This document shows, one piece after another, positions 27,066-35,954 of a stretch of DNA of 64,000 bases. Within the stretch, counting starts at the first letter, position 1. Each line of letters begins with the position of its first letter. The position numbers were made by a program, and so were the translations under genes. The stretch comes from Blastochloris sulfoviridis (GTDB taxonomy: Bacteria > Pseudomonadota > Alphaproteobacteria > Rhizobiales > Xanthobacteraceae): contig NZ_VWPL01000001.1 of NCBI RefSeq assembly GCF_008630065.1, positions 1 to 64,000 of the forward strand. The letters run 5' to 3'. The notes below the pieces were generated by a model that saw nothing but the letters and a program-made list of their open reading frames with translations, did no database searches and had not been told where the DNA came from.

Positions 27066-28445
27066 ATGAAGGCATCCGTCGCGTTCGGTGTTCTCGTTTT
27101 CACCCTGCTGGGCATCGCCGTCGCGACCCTGTCGCCGCGCGGCGACGAGCGCATCGCGATCCTGCTCGACAAGCACCGGTTCAGCGAGGCGGCCGCGGCC
27201 CTCGAGAAGAAGATCAAGGCCGATCCCAGCGATCAGGCGGCCCAGCGGGCGCTGGCCCAGGCCTATTCCGGCCTGGGCGATTACGAACGTGCCACGCCCC
27301 TGTTCGACAAGTACCTCGCCGACCACCCCGACGACGTCGCCGCCCGCGAGATGCTGGCCGAGGCGCTGCGGAAGCTCGGGGAGAGCGAGCGCCATATCGC
27401 CGAGCTTTCGCGCGTCGTTGCGACGCTGCCGACCGGCGCCCGCGTCGGCGCCCTCGCCGATGCCTATCGCGACGCCGGCCGGACCCAGGACGAGCTGACC
27501 CTCCTGCGCGCCCATGGGGAGGCGGATTTTCTCGATCTCGCGCACGCCGCGCGGCTTGGGCAGCTCCTGGCGGACGGCAACGAGCTCGAAGCCGCCCGGC
27601 AGCTTCTCGAACGCATCGACGCAAAGGCACCGCCGACCCTGAGCGGCCCGCGGCTCGTGCTGCTCGACGTGCTGGTTCGGCTGGACCGCACCGACGAGGC
27701 GGCGAAGAAGGCGACGGCGTGGCTGCAATCCTGGAAGACGCCCCATCTCGCGACCGGGGTTCTGACCCGGCTTGCCCGCTCCGACACGCGGTCGAAGGCC
27801 TATGAGGTCGCCCGGCTCTGCGCCAATGTCATGCCGGACAGCGTGTTCGACATCGTCGGGCAGCTCACGGCGGACGGCTATGGCGATGTGTCCCGCGAGA
27901 TGCTGATCCGTTGGTCGGAGATCCATCCGAACCCGCATGGTCCGCAGCTAAGAACCTTCATGTTCGCGGCGGGCCAGGTCGGCGACGCGGCGCTGCCCTT
28001 CCGGATGTTCACGCGGCTGGTGAACATGGGCAAGGATCCGGCCGCCGAGGCGCAGATGGCGGAGGAGATCGCCGCGGTGTTCGGAATGGCCGCGGTCGAG
28101 CCGCTGCGGCCGATGCTGTCGTTCGAGGCGCTGCTGACGCGCCCGCTGTTCGCCGCGGAGCTCCTGGTCTTCGAACAGAGCCTCGAACTGGCCCGCTGGT
28201 ATCTCGCCCAGGCCGATCCGTCGCAGCTCGACTCGCAAGGGCTGACCACCTGGCTCACGCTGTCGCAGCGCCTGGAGCCACGCGCCACCACGTTCGAGCG
28301 CATGGTCAAGCTGTGGCGGGCCGGCACCCTGCCCGTCGAGCTGTTGCGCCCGCTGGCAAACGAGGCGTTGAGCCTGGGCGACTACCGCACCCACGATCTG
28401 GTGCTGCACTCCATGGGCCGCCTGGAATCGACGCAGGAACACTGA
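27066..28445 (+). CDS. Periplasmic TPR-repeat protein, possible PelB TPR equivalent
   Basis: This 459-residue protein starts with one hydrophobic segment (residues 3-20), probably an uncleaved anchor or signal, then several TPR units (AAAALEKKIKADPSDQAAQR, ALAQAYSGLGDYERATPLF, KYLADHPDDVAAREMLAEAL) and a helical C-terminal half. GAGGGC lies seven bases before the ATG at 27066. In Pseudomonas the polymer leaves through PelB, whose long periplasmic TPR part guides Pel and binds PelA. Here a TPR protein closes the Pel-like operon, but no beta-barrel part or PelC is visible, and a Wza-like export gene lies at 7.5 kb. A scaffold role is inferred. Confidence 0.75.
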   Translation: MKASVAFGVLVFTLLGIAVATLSPRGDERIAILLDKHRFSEAAAALEKKIKADPSDQAAQRALAQAYSGLGDYERATPLFDKYLADHPDDVAAREMLAEALRKLGESERHIAELSRVVATLPTGARVGALADAYRDAGRTQDELTLLRAHGEADFLDLAHAARLGQLLADGNELEAARQLLERIDAKAPPTLSGPRLVLLDVLVRLDRTDEAAKKATAWLQSWKTPHLATGVLTRLARSDTRSKAYEVARLCANVMPDSVFDIVGQLTADGYGDVSREMLIRWSEIHPNPHGPQLRTFMFAAGQVGDAALPFRMFTRLVNMGKDPAAEAQMAEEIAAVFGMAAVEPLRPMLSFEALLTRPLFAAELLVFEQSLELARWYLAQADPSQLDSQGLTTWLTLSQRLEPRATTFERMVKLWRAGTLPVELLRPLANEALSLGDYRTHDLVLHSMGRLESTQEH

Positions 28446-28478
28446 TCGCCGCCGCCCCGAGTGTTGGAGCCGGTTTGG

Positions 28479-29678
28479 TCAGCCGCGCTCGATGACCGCG
28501 GCAATGCCCTGGCCGACGCCGATGCACATCGCGACCAGCGCATAGCGGCCGCCGCTGCGGGCGAGCTGGCGCGCTGCGGTCAGCATCAGCCGCGCGCCGG
28601 TGGCGCCGAGCGGATGGCCGAGCGCGATGGCGCCGCCATTGGGATTGAGCCGGGAATCCGCCGCATCGAGCCCCATCAGCTGGCAGCAGCCGAGCACCTG
28701 GACGGCGAACGCCTCGTTGATCTCGATGACGTCCATGTCGGCCAGCGTGAGCCCGGCGCGGGCCAGCGCCTTGGCCGCGGCCGGCGCCGGGCCGATGCCC
28801 ATGATGCGCGGCGGCACGCCGGCCACCGCGGCGGCGCGGATGGTGGCGAGCGGCGCGGCGCCCGATGTCTCGCCCAGCGCGCGCGAACCGATCACCAGCG
28901 CGCAGGCGCCGTCATTGATGCCGGAGGCATTGCCGGCCGTCACGGTGCCGCCCTCGGCCAGCGGCCTGAGCCTCATTAGCTGCTCCAGCGTGGTGTCGGG
29001 ACGCGGGTGCTCGTCCTCGACGACTGTGACGGCCGCGCCCTTGCGCCCCGGCACCGCCACCGGCGCGATCTCCCCGGCGAAGAAGCCTTCGCGCCGAGCC
29101 TGCTCCACCCGCTGCTGCGAGACCAGCGCAAAGCGGTCGGCAGCATCGCGGCCGATTCCGAGTTCGCGCGCCACATTGTCGGCGGTCTCCGGCATCGAGT
29201 CGTTGCCGTGCGCCGCCACCAGTTGCGGATTGGCGAAGCGGGCGCCGATGGTGGTGTCGAACACCGCCACCTCGCGGCCGAACGGTGCCGGCGACTTGGC
29301 CATCACGAAGGGCGCGCGGGTCATCGATTCGACGCCGCCGGCGACGATCAGATCGGCCTCGCCCAACGTGATGGCGCGCGCCGCATCGACCACCGCGTTG
29401 AGGCCGCTGCCGCAGAGCCGGTTGACGGTGGCGCCGGCCACCTCGACCGGCAGACCGGCGAGCAGCGCGGCGTGACGTCCGATGTTGCGGCCGTCCTCGC
29501 CGGCCTGACAGGCGCAGCCGAGGATGACGTCCTCGACCTGATCCGGGGCGAACGGCACGCCGGCCAGCGCCGCGCGGATGATTTGGGCGGCCATGTCGTC
29601 CGGCCTCACCTGGGCGAGCGCACCGGCGTGGCGGCCGAACGGCGTGCGCACGCCGTTATAGATGCAGGCGTCGAGCAC
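28479..29678 (-). CDS. Acetyl-CoA acyltransferase (thiolase)
   Basis: This 399-residue thiolase has all three family signatures: the nucleophile cysteine in NRLCGSGLNA (about residue 91), NGGAIALGHPLGATGAR (about 350) and the C-terminal AMCIGVGQG cysteine. It would cleave a 3-oxoacyl-CoA with CoA to give acetyl-CoA and a shortened acyl-CoA. The benzoate-CoA ligase stop lies three bases upstream, and GAGGAG inside the ligase end precedes the GTG start at 29678. In this setting 3-oxopimelyl-CoA or 3-oxoadipyl-CoA are plausible substrates. It converges with the TPR gene at a 33-base gap. Confidence 0.9.
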   Translation of the reverse strand: MLDACIYNGVRTPFGRHAGALAQVRPDDMAAQIIRAALAGVPFAPDQVEDVILGCACQAGEDGRNIGRHAALLAGLPVEVAGATVNRLCGSGLNAVVDAARAITLGEADLIVAGGVESMTRAPFVMAKSPAPFGREVAVFDTTIGARFANPQLVAAHGNDSMPETADNVARELGIGRDAADRFALVSQQRVEQARREGFFAGEIAPVAVPGRKGAAVTVVEDEHPRPDTTLEQLMRLRPLAEGGTVTAGNASGINDGACALVIGSRALGETSGAAPLATIRAAAVAGVPPRIMGIGPAPAAAKALARAGLTLADMDVIEINEAFAVQVLGCCQLMGLDAADSRLNPNGGAIALGHPLGATGARLMLTAARQLARSGGRYALVAMCIGVGQGIAAVIERG

Positions 29679-29681
29679 GGC

Positions 29682-31274
29682 TCACTCCTCGATGCGCAGG
29701 CGGAAGCGCTGGATCTTGCCGGTGGCGGTCTTGGGCAGCTCATCGACGAAGTGGAACTTGCGCGGGAACTTGTAGGGCGCCAGCCGCGACTTGCAGTGGA
29801 CGACGAGGTCCGCCTCCAGCGCCGTGCTGGCCGGCACACCGCCGGCCAGGACGATCCAGGCTTCCGGCTTGACCAGACCTTCGCCGTCGCTGCGGCCGAC
29901 CACCGCCGCTTCCAGCACGCTGGGGTGCTCGATCAGCGCCGCCTCGATCTCGAACGGCGAGCACCAGATGCCGCCGACCTTCAGCATGTCGTCGGAGCGG
30001 CCGCAGTAGAAGAAGAAGCCATCCTCGTCGCAGTAATAGGTGTCGCCGGTGTTGAGCCACTCGCCGAGCATGGTGGTCTCGGTCTTCTCCGGGCTGCGCC
30101 AGTAGCAGCGCGCCGTCGACAGGCCCTTGATGATCAGCCGCCCCGGCTCGCCCGCCGGCTGCGGCCGGTCCGCCTCGTCGAGGATCACCGCCTCATAGCC
30201 CTCCACCAGCCGGCCGCTGGAGCCCGGCTTGCAGTCGTCGACCCGGTTGGAGATGAAGATGTGCAACGCCTCGGTCGAGCCGATGCCGTCGAGGATCATC
30301 AGGCCGGTGCGCTCGCGCCAGCGCCGCAGGATGTCGGCCGGCAGCGCCTCGCCGGCCGACACGCACAGCCGGAGCGCGGTGAGGTCGGGCGTCGCGCTCT
30401 CCAGCGCATGAAGCTGCGCGGCATAAAGCGTCGGCACGCCGAAGAACAGCGTCGGCCGGAAGCGCTCGATGGTGGCGAATGTCGACTCCGGGGTCGGCCG
30501 GGCATCGAGCAGCACCGCGGTGCCGCCGACCCACAGCGGAAACGTCATGCCGTTGCCGAGGCCGTAGGCGAAGAACAGCTTGGCGGCGGAAAAGAACACG
30601 TCGTCCTCGCCGGCGCCGAGCGTGCGCACGCCGTAGAACTCGCTGGACACCACCATGTCGCGGTGGCGGTGCACCGCGCCCTTGGGATTGCCGGTCGAGC
30701 CCGACGAATAGAGCCAGAAGCAGTCGTCCTCGGCCGAGGCCGGCACCGCATCGAAGCGGTCGGACTGGGCGGCAAGCCGCGCGGCGACGGTGTCGCCCTC
30801 TCCCGCCGCGCGCAGCACCACCGACGGCTGGTGCGGCGATTGCGCCAGTCCCGCCTCGACCTCCGCGGCGAACTCGGGCGAATAGACCAGCGCCGCACAT
30901 TCGGCGTTGGCGATCATGAAGGCGTAATCCTTGGCCCGTAGCATGGTGTTGAGCGGCACCGGAACGGCGCCGGCCTTGATCGCCCCCCAGAACAGGTAGA
31001 AGAACTCGATCGAGTCCTTCACCACCATCAGCACCCGCTCGCCGCGGCTGAGTCCGAGGGCGACCAGCAGATTGGCGCAACGGTTCACCCCGGCGGCGAG
31101 TTCGCCATAGGTCGTGTCGCCGGATGCCGTGCGCACCGCCACCTTGCCGGCGCGCCCCTCGGCCAGATGCCGGTCGATGAACACGGTGGCAACATTGAAG
31201 CCGTCCGGGAACGTCAAGACGCCCTCAAGGGCCGCGCCGCGTGCGCTGCCCCCCTCAATTTCGATCAACGTCAT
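29682..31274 (-). CDS. badA: Benzoate-CoA ligase
   Basis: This 530-residue member of the AMP-forming ligase family matches benzoate-CoA ligases in length and motifs. These are FNVATVFIDRHLAEGRAGKVA near the N-terminus, the P-loop YSSGSTGNPKGAVHRH (about 185), FFAYGLGNGMTFPLWVG, and a C-terminal catalytic lysine in LPKTATGKIQRFRLR. It activates benzoate with ATP and CoA to benzoyl-CoA, the substrate of the reductase at 47.9-52.7 kb. ATG 31274 has a strong GAGGGGGGAAGG upstream. A diverged copy of the palindrome found before had and gcdH lies 140 bases upstream (31416-31435), suggesting common control. Confidence 0.9.
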   Translation of the reverse strand: MTLIEIEGGSARGAALEGVLTFPDGFNVATVFIDRHLAEGRAGKVAVRTASGDTTYGELAAGVNRCANLLVALGLSRGERVLMVVKDSIEFFYLFWGAIKAGAVPVPLNTMLRAKDYAFMIANAECAALVYSPEFAAEVEAGLAQSPHQPSVVLRAAGEGDTVAARLAAQSDRFDAVPASAEDDCFWLYSSGSTGNPKGAVHRHRDMVVSSEFYGVRTLGAGEDDVFFSAAKLFFAYGLGNGMTFPLWVGGTAVLLDARPTPESTFATIERFRPTLFFGVPTLYAAQLHALESATPDLTALRLCVSAGEALPADILRRWRERTGLMILDGIGSTEALHIFISNRVDDCKPGSSGRLVEGYEAVILDEADRPQPAGEPGRLIIKGLSTARCYWRSPEKTETTMLGEWLNTGDTYYCDEDGFFFYCGRSDDMLKVGGIWCSPFEIEAALIEHPSVLEAAVVGRSDGEGLVKPEAWIVLAGGVPASTALEADLVVHCKSRLAPYKFPRKFHFVDELPKTATGKIQRFRLRIEE

Positions 31275-31642
31275 GGCCTTCCCCCCTCGTCGCTGTCCGC
31301 GCCATCCGCTATTTGCGCCATCCGTTATTCGCGCCATCCCTGGCGGAAAGGGAGGCGTCGCGCGGGTTCGGCGTGCCGGATGGTCGAGGCCACCGTCGCG
31401 CGAACCCTGCGAAGCGCATTCTGGTACTTTTTTGCTGATTTTCGCGACGGGTCGCCGCCCTGTCAAGCCGACGCTCGTCGGCCGGTGGCCGCCGCAGTCG
31501 GCATCGTCGGCCTCCGACCCTCGCCGGGCCTGTCGCCACGCCCCGAAAAAGGTTCGGCACGGACCGTATCAAAATCCTGCCACCGGCACCTTGAAGGCCC
31601 GCGCCCGTCGGCGATTTCCAGCCGGACAGGCCGGATTTCGCA
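31275..31642. other. Intergenic region between benzoate-CoA ligase and the MarR gene
   Basis: This 368-base gap holds the ligase leader, a short tandem repeat at 31300-31345 (about 2.7 units of a 16-base GCGCCATCCGTTATT-like motif), a candidate operator at 31416-31435, and a weak CCGG hairpin at 31622-31634 after the MarR stop. No gene is supported. Confidence 0.6.
31416..31435 (-). promoter_or_regulatory. Diverged copy of the had/gcdH palindrome upstream of benzoate-CoA ligase
   Basis: Read on the minus strand, this 20-base site matches the site before had in 15 of 20 positions, including GTACCA and AATGC. It is weaker than the three main copies and should be treated as a candidate. Confidence 0.4.
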
Positions 31643-32182
31643 TCACATCAGCCGCTGCAGCAGCGCCACCAGCATCTCGCGGCCGCCGGGGCCAAGCTTT
31701 TGGGCGAGCTCGCGCTCCTGCTCGTCCTGCATCGCGCGGGCGCGGGCGAGCAGAGCGCTGCCGGCCTTGGTCAGCACCAGCGCGTGCGAGCGGCGATCGG
31801 TGGCGGACGGTAGGCGCTCGGCCAGCCCGCGCCGCTCCAACTCGTCGAGCATGCTGACGAAGTTCGGACGCTGGATGCCGAGCGCGGCGGCGATCTCGGC
31901 CTGCTTGCGTCCGGGATTGTTGCCGATCACCAGCAGCACCGAATATTGCGCCGGGGTGAGATCGAGCGTCGCGAACCGGGCGATGAAATCCTCGAACACC
32001 GCCAACTGCGCGCGCCGCAGCGCGTAGCCCACCACCGCGTTCAGGCCCGACAGGTCGAGCGCGTCGGGACCGGCGGTCGCCTCCTCGGCCTCATCGACCG
32101 TCGCGCTGCGGGCCGTGCTGCGGCCGCGCCGCATTCCCTCCGTTGAGGAGGCCACGTCACGATTGCTCTTTCTCACACCCAT
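31643..32182 (-). CDS. MarR family regulator (BadR/CouR-like)
   Basis: The winged helix-turn-helix of the MarR family lies at about residues 65-140 (TPAQYSVLLVIGNNPGRKQ, AAALGIQRPNFVSMLDELE, then the wing SATDRRSHALVLT). The N-terminal 45 residues are polar and variable. MarR proteins near aromatic acid genes usually respond to the acid or its CoA ester; BadR (benzoate) and CouR (p-coumarate) of Rhodopseudomonas are examples. It is divergent from the ABC uptake operon, with an AATTGTTAT-type palindrome between them that recurs before the crotonase gene at 44.6 kb. ATG 32182 is chosen; a GTG at 32224 would add 14 residues. Confidence 0.85.
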   Translation of the reverse strand: MGVRKSNRDVASSTEGMRRGRSTARSATVDEAEEATAGPDALDLSGLNAVVGYALRRAQLAVFEDFIARFATLDLTPAQYSVLLVIGNNPGRKQAEIAAALGIQRPNFVSMLDELERRGLAERLPSATDRRSHALVLTKAGSALLARARAMQDEQERELAQKLGPGGREMLVALLQRLM

Positions 32183-32247
32183 TTTCCGCCCCGGAGGCCG
32201 TGACCCGTTCACATTGCCGGCCACGTCACGCCTTGCTCTTATAGTCG

Positions 32248-32272
32248 ATAATTGTTATGTCATATACCAATA
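32248..32272. promoter_or_regulatory. Palindromic operator between the MarR gene and the ABC uptake operon
   Basis: ATAATTGTTAT, four spacer bases, then TATACCAATA. It matches the site at 44634-44658 in 19 of the 21 positions outside the spacer. It lies 66 bases from the MarR start and 28 bases before the permease start, a good place for MarR autoregulation and control of uptake. Confidence 0.6.
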
Positions 32273-32299
32273 ACAAGCTCGTCGGAAGGGACTGCCGCA

Positions 32300-33436
32300 A
32301 TGCCTGCGGACGTCCCCTGGATCAAAACCAATCCAGCCGCTGCGCTCGCGCGCAGCGAACCGAGCGAGGGGGGAAACCACGGGAGACCACGGGCGGTGGA
32401 CGGCACGATTCTGCTCTTTCTCCTCCAGGATGGTATCACGAACGGGGCAATCTACGCCCTGCTCGGCATAGCCCTCGTCCTGGTGTTCGCGGTCACACGG
32501 GTGATCTTCATTCCGCAAGGTGAGTTCATCGCCTTCGGAGCCCTCACCTATGCGCTTCTTGAAGCGGGACGGCTGCCGGGCACGGTGTGGCTGCTCATCG
32601 TCTTCGGCGCGGTGGCGTTCACCTTCGACTTCGTGGCCATGCTGAAGGATGGCGGCGGCGTGCGGCGGCTCGCCAAGGCGGCGCTGCTCGATCTCGCCTT
32701 GCCGGCGGCGATCGCCGGCACCGCGATGCTGGTTGCCGGGCGCGGTTTCGGCCCGCTGGCGCACGCCGCCCTCACGCTGGCGCTCGTCACCCCGCTCGGA
32801 CCGCTGCTCTACCGCGTCGCCTTCATGCCGATCGCCTCGGCCTCGGTGTTGACGCTGCTGATCACCGCGGTCGGCGTGCATCTGGTGCTGGTCGGGCTCG
32901 GCCTCGCCTTCTTCGGCGCCGAGGGCGTGCGTGCACCGGCCATATCCGACCTGATGATCGAGGCGGGGCCGCTTCTGGTGTCGGGGCAGAACCTCGCGGT
33001 CTATGCGCTGACCGCGGCCTCCATCGTGGCGCTGTGGCTGTTCTTCGAGCGCTCGCTGTGGGGTAAGGCGCTGCGCGCCACCGCCGTCAACCGGCTGGGT
33101 GCGCGGCTGGTCGGCATCCGCACGAGCTTCGCCGGCGCCCTGGCGTTCGGTCTCGCGGCGCTGGTCGGCGGGCTGTCCGGCATCCTCGTCGCGCCCATGA
33201 CCACGATCTATTACGACACCGGCTTCCTGATCGGCCTCAAGGGCTTCGTCGCCGCCATCATCGGCGGGCTCGCGAGCCATCCGATCACCGCGGCGGCGGC
33301 GCTGGCGGTGGGCGTGGTGGAATCGATCGCCTCGTTCTTCGCCTCGGATCTGAAGGAGGTCATCGTCTTCAGCCTGATCCTTCCCGTCCTGATGTGGCGC
33401 TCGCTCACCCAGACGCATGTCGAAGAGGAGGACTGA
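32300..33436 (+). CDS. Branched-chain-type ABC transporter permease (LivH family)
   Basis: This hydrophobic permease of the LivH family has about eight membrane segments and the family start pattern LLQDGITNGAIYALLGIALVLVFAVTRVI, plus GLSGILVAPMTTIYYDTGFLIGLKGFVAAIIGGL near the C-terminus. ATG 32300 has GGAAGGG upstream. However, the first 32 residues look unlike LivH proteins, and a GTG at 32396 may be the true start. The operon continues with a permease-ATPase fusion and a second ATPase. Systems of this class next to benzoate genes often import aromatic acids; the MarR operator upstream supports that. Confidence 0.85.
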   Translation: MPADVPWIKTNPAAALARSEPSEGGNHGRPRAVDGTILLFLLQDGITNGAIYALLGIALVLVFAVTRVIFIPQGEFIAFGALTYALLEAGRLPGTVWLLIVFGAVAFTFDFVAMLKDGGGVRRLAKAALLDLALPAAIAGTAMLVAGRGFGPLAHAALTLALVTPLGPLLYRVAFMPIASASVLTLLITAVGVHLVLVGLGLAFFGAEGVRAPAISDLMIEAGPLLVSGQNLAVYALTAASIVALWLFFERSLWGKALRATAVNRLGARLVGIRTSFAGALAFGLAALVGGLSGILVAPMTTIYYDTGFLIGLKGFVAAIIGGLASHPITAAAALAVGVVESIASFFASDLKEVIVFSLILPVLMWRSLTQTHVEEED

Positions 33437-33439
33437 CCG

Positions 33440-35230
33440 ATGAACCAGCGCCTTGCGCTCGGCACCTTTGCCGTCCTCCTCGCCGTCATCCCGCTCATTC
33501 CCGGCATGCCGGTGTTCTGGGTCACGCTGCTCGGCAATGTCGGGCTCGCCGCGCTCGTCGCCATCGGCCTCGTGCTGCTCACCGGCGTCGGCGGCATGAC
33601 CTCGTTCGGCCAGGCGGCGTTCTGCGGCTTCGGCGCCTATGCCACCGCGGTACTCACCGCGACGCATGGCTGGTCGCCGTGGCAGGCCCTGCCGGTCGCG
33701 CTCGCCGTCTCGGGCTTTGCTGCGGTGGTGCTTGGGCTGATCACCGTCCGGCTCTCCGGCCACTTCCTGCCGCTCGGCACCATGGCCTGGGGCCTCAGCC
33801 TCTATTACCTGTTCGGCAAGATCGAGATGCTCGGCCGCCACGACGGCATCTCCGGCATTCCGCCGCTGTCGGTGTTCGGCATCAGCCTCGCCGACCCGCG
33901 CGCGGCGCATTACCTGATCTGGACGGTGGTGATCGGTGCCGCCATCCTCACCACCCACCTGCTCGACAGCCGCATCGGCCGCGCCATCCGGGCGCTGCGG
34001 CGCGGACAGATCGCGGCGGAGTCGTTCGGCATCGATGTCGCGCGCACCAAGCTCATCGTGTTCGTCTATGCCGCGCTGCTCGCCGGCCTGTCCGGCTGGC
34101 TCTATGCCCACGTGCAGCGCACGGTGACGCCGGCCCCCTTCGGGCTCAATGCCGGCATCGAGTATCTGTTCATGGCGGTGGTCGGCGGTGCCGGCCAGAT
34201 CTGGGGCGCCATCGTCGGCGCCGGACTGGTGACGCTGCTGAAGGAGGCGCTTCAGCGCGTCGTGCCCGCGGTGTTCGGCACATCGGTGCAGCTCGAAGGC
34301 GTCGTGTTCGGCATCGCGCTGGTGGCGCTGCTGCAGGTGGCGCGCGAGGGGCTGTGGCCGCACATCGTCGGCCTGCTGCCGGCACGGCAACGCGCGGCCC
34401 CCAAGCCTGCCGACCTTCTGGCGCGGCGCGCGCCGGTCGCCGGCACGGATTCCGCGCTTGAGATCGGCCGGGGCGAGGCGCTGCTGGTGCTCGATCAGGC
34501 CCGCAAGCAGTTCGGCGGCCTGGTTGCGGTGAACGACGTGTCGTTCAAGGTCCGCCGCGGCGAAATCGTGGCGCTGATCGGCCCCAACGGCGCGGGCAAG
34601 AGCACCACCTTCAACCTGATCACCGGCGTCGCCGCGCTCACCGCCGGCACGGTGCGCTATGACGGCGTCGAGATCAGCGGCACCTCGCCGCGAGTCATCG
34701 CCCGCCACGGCGTCGCCCGCACCTTCCAGCACGTCAAGCTCAACCCGGACATGACCGTGCTGGAGAACGTCGCGCTCGGCGCCCATCTGCGCGGGCGCGC
34801 CGGCATCCTCGCCGCCATGCTGCGGCTCGACCGCCGCGACGAGGCGCGCCTGCTCGCCGAAGCCGCCCACCAGATCGAGCGGATCGGCCTTGGCGAGCAT
34901 ATGATGAAGCCGGCCGGCAGCCTCGCGCTCGGCCAGCAGCGCATGGTCGAGATCGCCCGCGCGCTGGCGATGGATCCCGAGCTGCTGCTGCTCGACGAGC
35001 CGGCCGCGGGCCTGCGCCACTTCGAGAAGACCGCGCTCGCCGACCTGCTCGACCGCCTGCGGGCCGAGGGCATGAGCGTGCTGCTGGTGGAGCACGACAT
35101 GGGCTTCGTCATGGGGCTCACCGACCATATCGTGGTGCTCGATTTCGGCACCAAGATCGCCGAAGGCCCGCCCGAGGCGATCAAGACCCATCCCGCGGTG
35201 CTGGAAGCCTATCTCGGAGGCGCGGCATGA
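33440..35230 (+). CDS. LivM-LivG fusion: ABC permease joined to an ATPase
   Basis: Residues 1-315 are a LivM-type permease ([24 protein letters not shown], later [25 protein letters not shown]). Residues 340-596 are a LivG-type ATPase with Walker [10 protein letters not shown], signature [15 protein letters not shown] and Walker [12 protein letters not shown]. The two subunits are separate in E. coli; here one 596-residue chain replaces both. It starts three bases after the LivH-like stop and overlaps the next ATPase by four bases, so the transporter is a single translation-coupled unit. Confidence 0.92.
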   Translation: MNQRLALGTFAVLLAVIPLIPGMPVFWVTLLGNVGLAALVAIGLVLLTGVGGMTSFGQAAFCGFGAYATAVLTATHGWSPWQALPVALAVSGFAAVVLGLITVRLSGHFLPLGTMAWGLSLYYLFGKIEMLGRHDGISGIPPLSVFGISLADPRAAHYLIWTVVIGAAILTTHLLDSRIGRAIRALRRGQIAAESFGIDVARTKLIVFVYAALLAGLSGWLYAHVQRTVTPAPFGLNAGIEYLFMAVVGGAGQIWGAIVGAGLVTLLKEALQRVVPAVFGTSVQLEGVVFGIALVALLQVAREGLWPHIVGLLPARQRAAPKPADLLARRAPVAGTDSALEIGRGEALLVLDQARKQFGGLVAVNDVSFKVRRGEIVALIGPNGAGKSTTFNLITGVAALTAGTVRYDGVEISGTSPRVIARHGVARTFQHVKLNPDMTVLENVALGAHLRGRAGILAAMLRLDRRDEARLLAEAAHQIERIGLGEHMMKPAGSLALGQQRMVEIARALAMDPELLLLDEPAAGLRHFEKTALADLLDRLRAEGMSVLLVEHDMGFVMGLTDHIVVLDFGTKIAEGPPEAIKTHPAVLEAYLGGAA

Positions 35231-35940
35231 CCGAAACCCTGCTCGCCATCGAAACCGTCTCCGTCGCCTACGGCAAGGTGCAGGCGGTGCGCGGCGTCTC
35301 GCTCGACGTCAAGGCCGGCGAGATCGTCACCGTGATCGGCGCCAACGGCGCCGGCAAGTCGACGCTGCTCAACGCCACCATCGGCGCGCTTGGCGCGCAG
35401 GGGGCCATCCGGTTCCTCGGCGAGGACATCACCCGGCTCGATGTCGAGGACCGGGTGGCGCGCGGCCTGCTCCTGGTGCCCGAGCGGCGCGAGCTGTTCT
35501 CCACCATGACCGTGGAGGACAATCTGGTGCTCGGCGGCTTCCGCGTGCCGCGCGGCGTCGCCCGCGACACCATGGCCGAGGTCTATGACCGGTTCCCGCG
35601 CCTCAAGGAGCGGCGCGACCAGCTCGCCGGAACCATGTCCGGCGGCGAGCGGCAGATGCTGGCGATCGGACGGGCGCTGATGAGCCGACCGAAGCTGCTG
35701 ATGCTCGACGAGCCGAGCCTGGGGCTGGCGCCGCGCATCGTCGCCGACATCTTCCGCATCATCGCCGACCTGCGGGCAGGCGGCGTGTCGATCCTGCTGG
35801 TGGAGCAGAACGCGCGCGCCGCGCTGGCTGCTGCCGACCACGCCCACGTGATGGAGCTCGGCGAGGTCAGCGTGTCGGGCCCGGCGGCAGAGCTCGCCCG
35901 CGACGAGCGCATCGTCCAGAGCTATCTCGGCTTTCACTGA
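35227..35940 (+). CDS. livF: Branched-chain-type ABC transporter ATPase (LivF)
   Basis: This 237-residue ATPase has Walker A GANGAGKST (about residue 40), signature MSGGERQMLAIGRAL (about 138), Walker B LLMLDEPSLGLAP and the switch histidine-bearing C-terminal part, as in LivF. Together with the fused LivMG it forms the motor pair of the importer. The ATG overlaps the preceding stop. The acyl-CoA dehydrogenase gene follows 14 bases later, in the same direction and probably in the same transcript. Confidence 0.92.
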   Translation: MTETLLAIETVSVAYGKVQAVRGVSLDVKAGEIVTVIGANGAGKSTLLNATIGALGAQGAIRFLGEDITRLDVEDRVARGLLLVPERRELFSTMTVEDNLVLGGFRVPRGVARDTMAEVYDRFPRLKERRDQLAGTMSGGERQMLAIGRALMSRPKLLMLDEPSLGLAPRIVADIFRIIADLRAGGVSILLVEQNARAALAAADHAHVMELGEVSVSGPAAELARDERIVQSYLGFH

Positions 35941-35954
35941 TCAAGGACACGGCC

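Noticed and set aside
32255-35191. Minus-strand open frame of 978 codons opposite the ABC uptake genes
   Set aside because: It is antisense to three clear transporter subunits and encodes a Gln/His/Arg-rich sequence without domain signals. High GC keeps such frames open.
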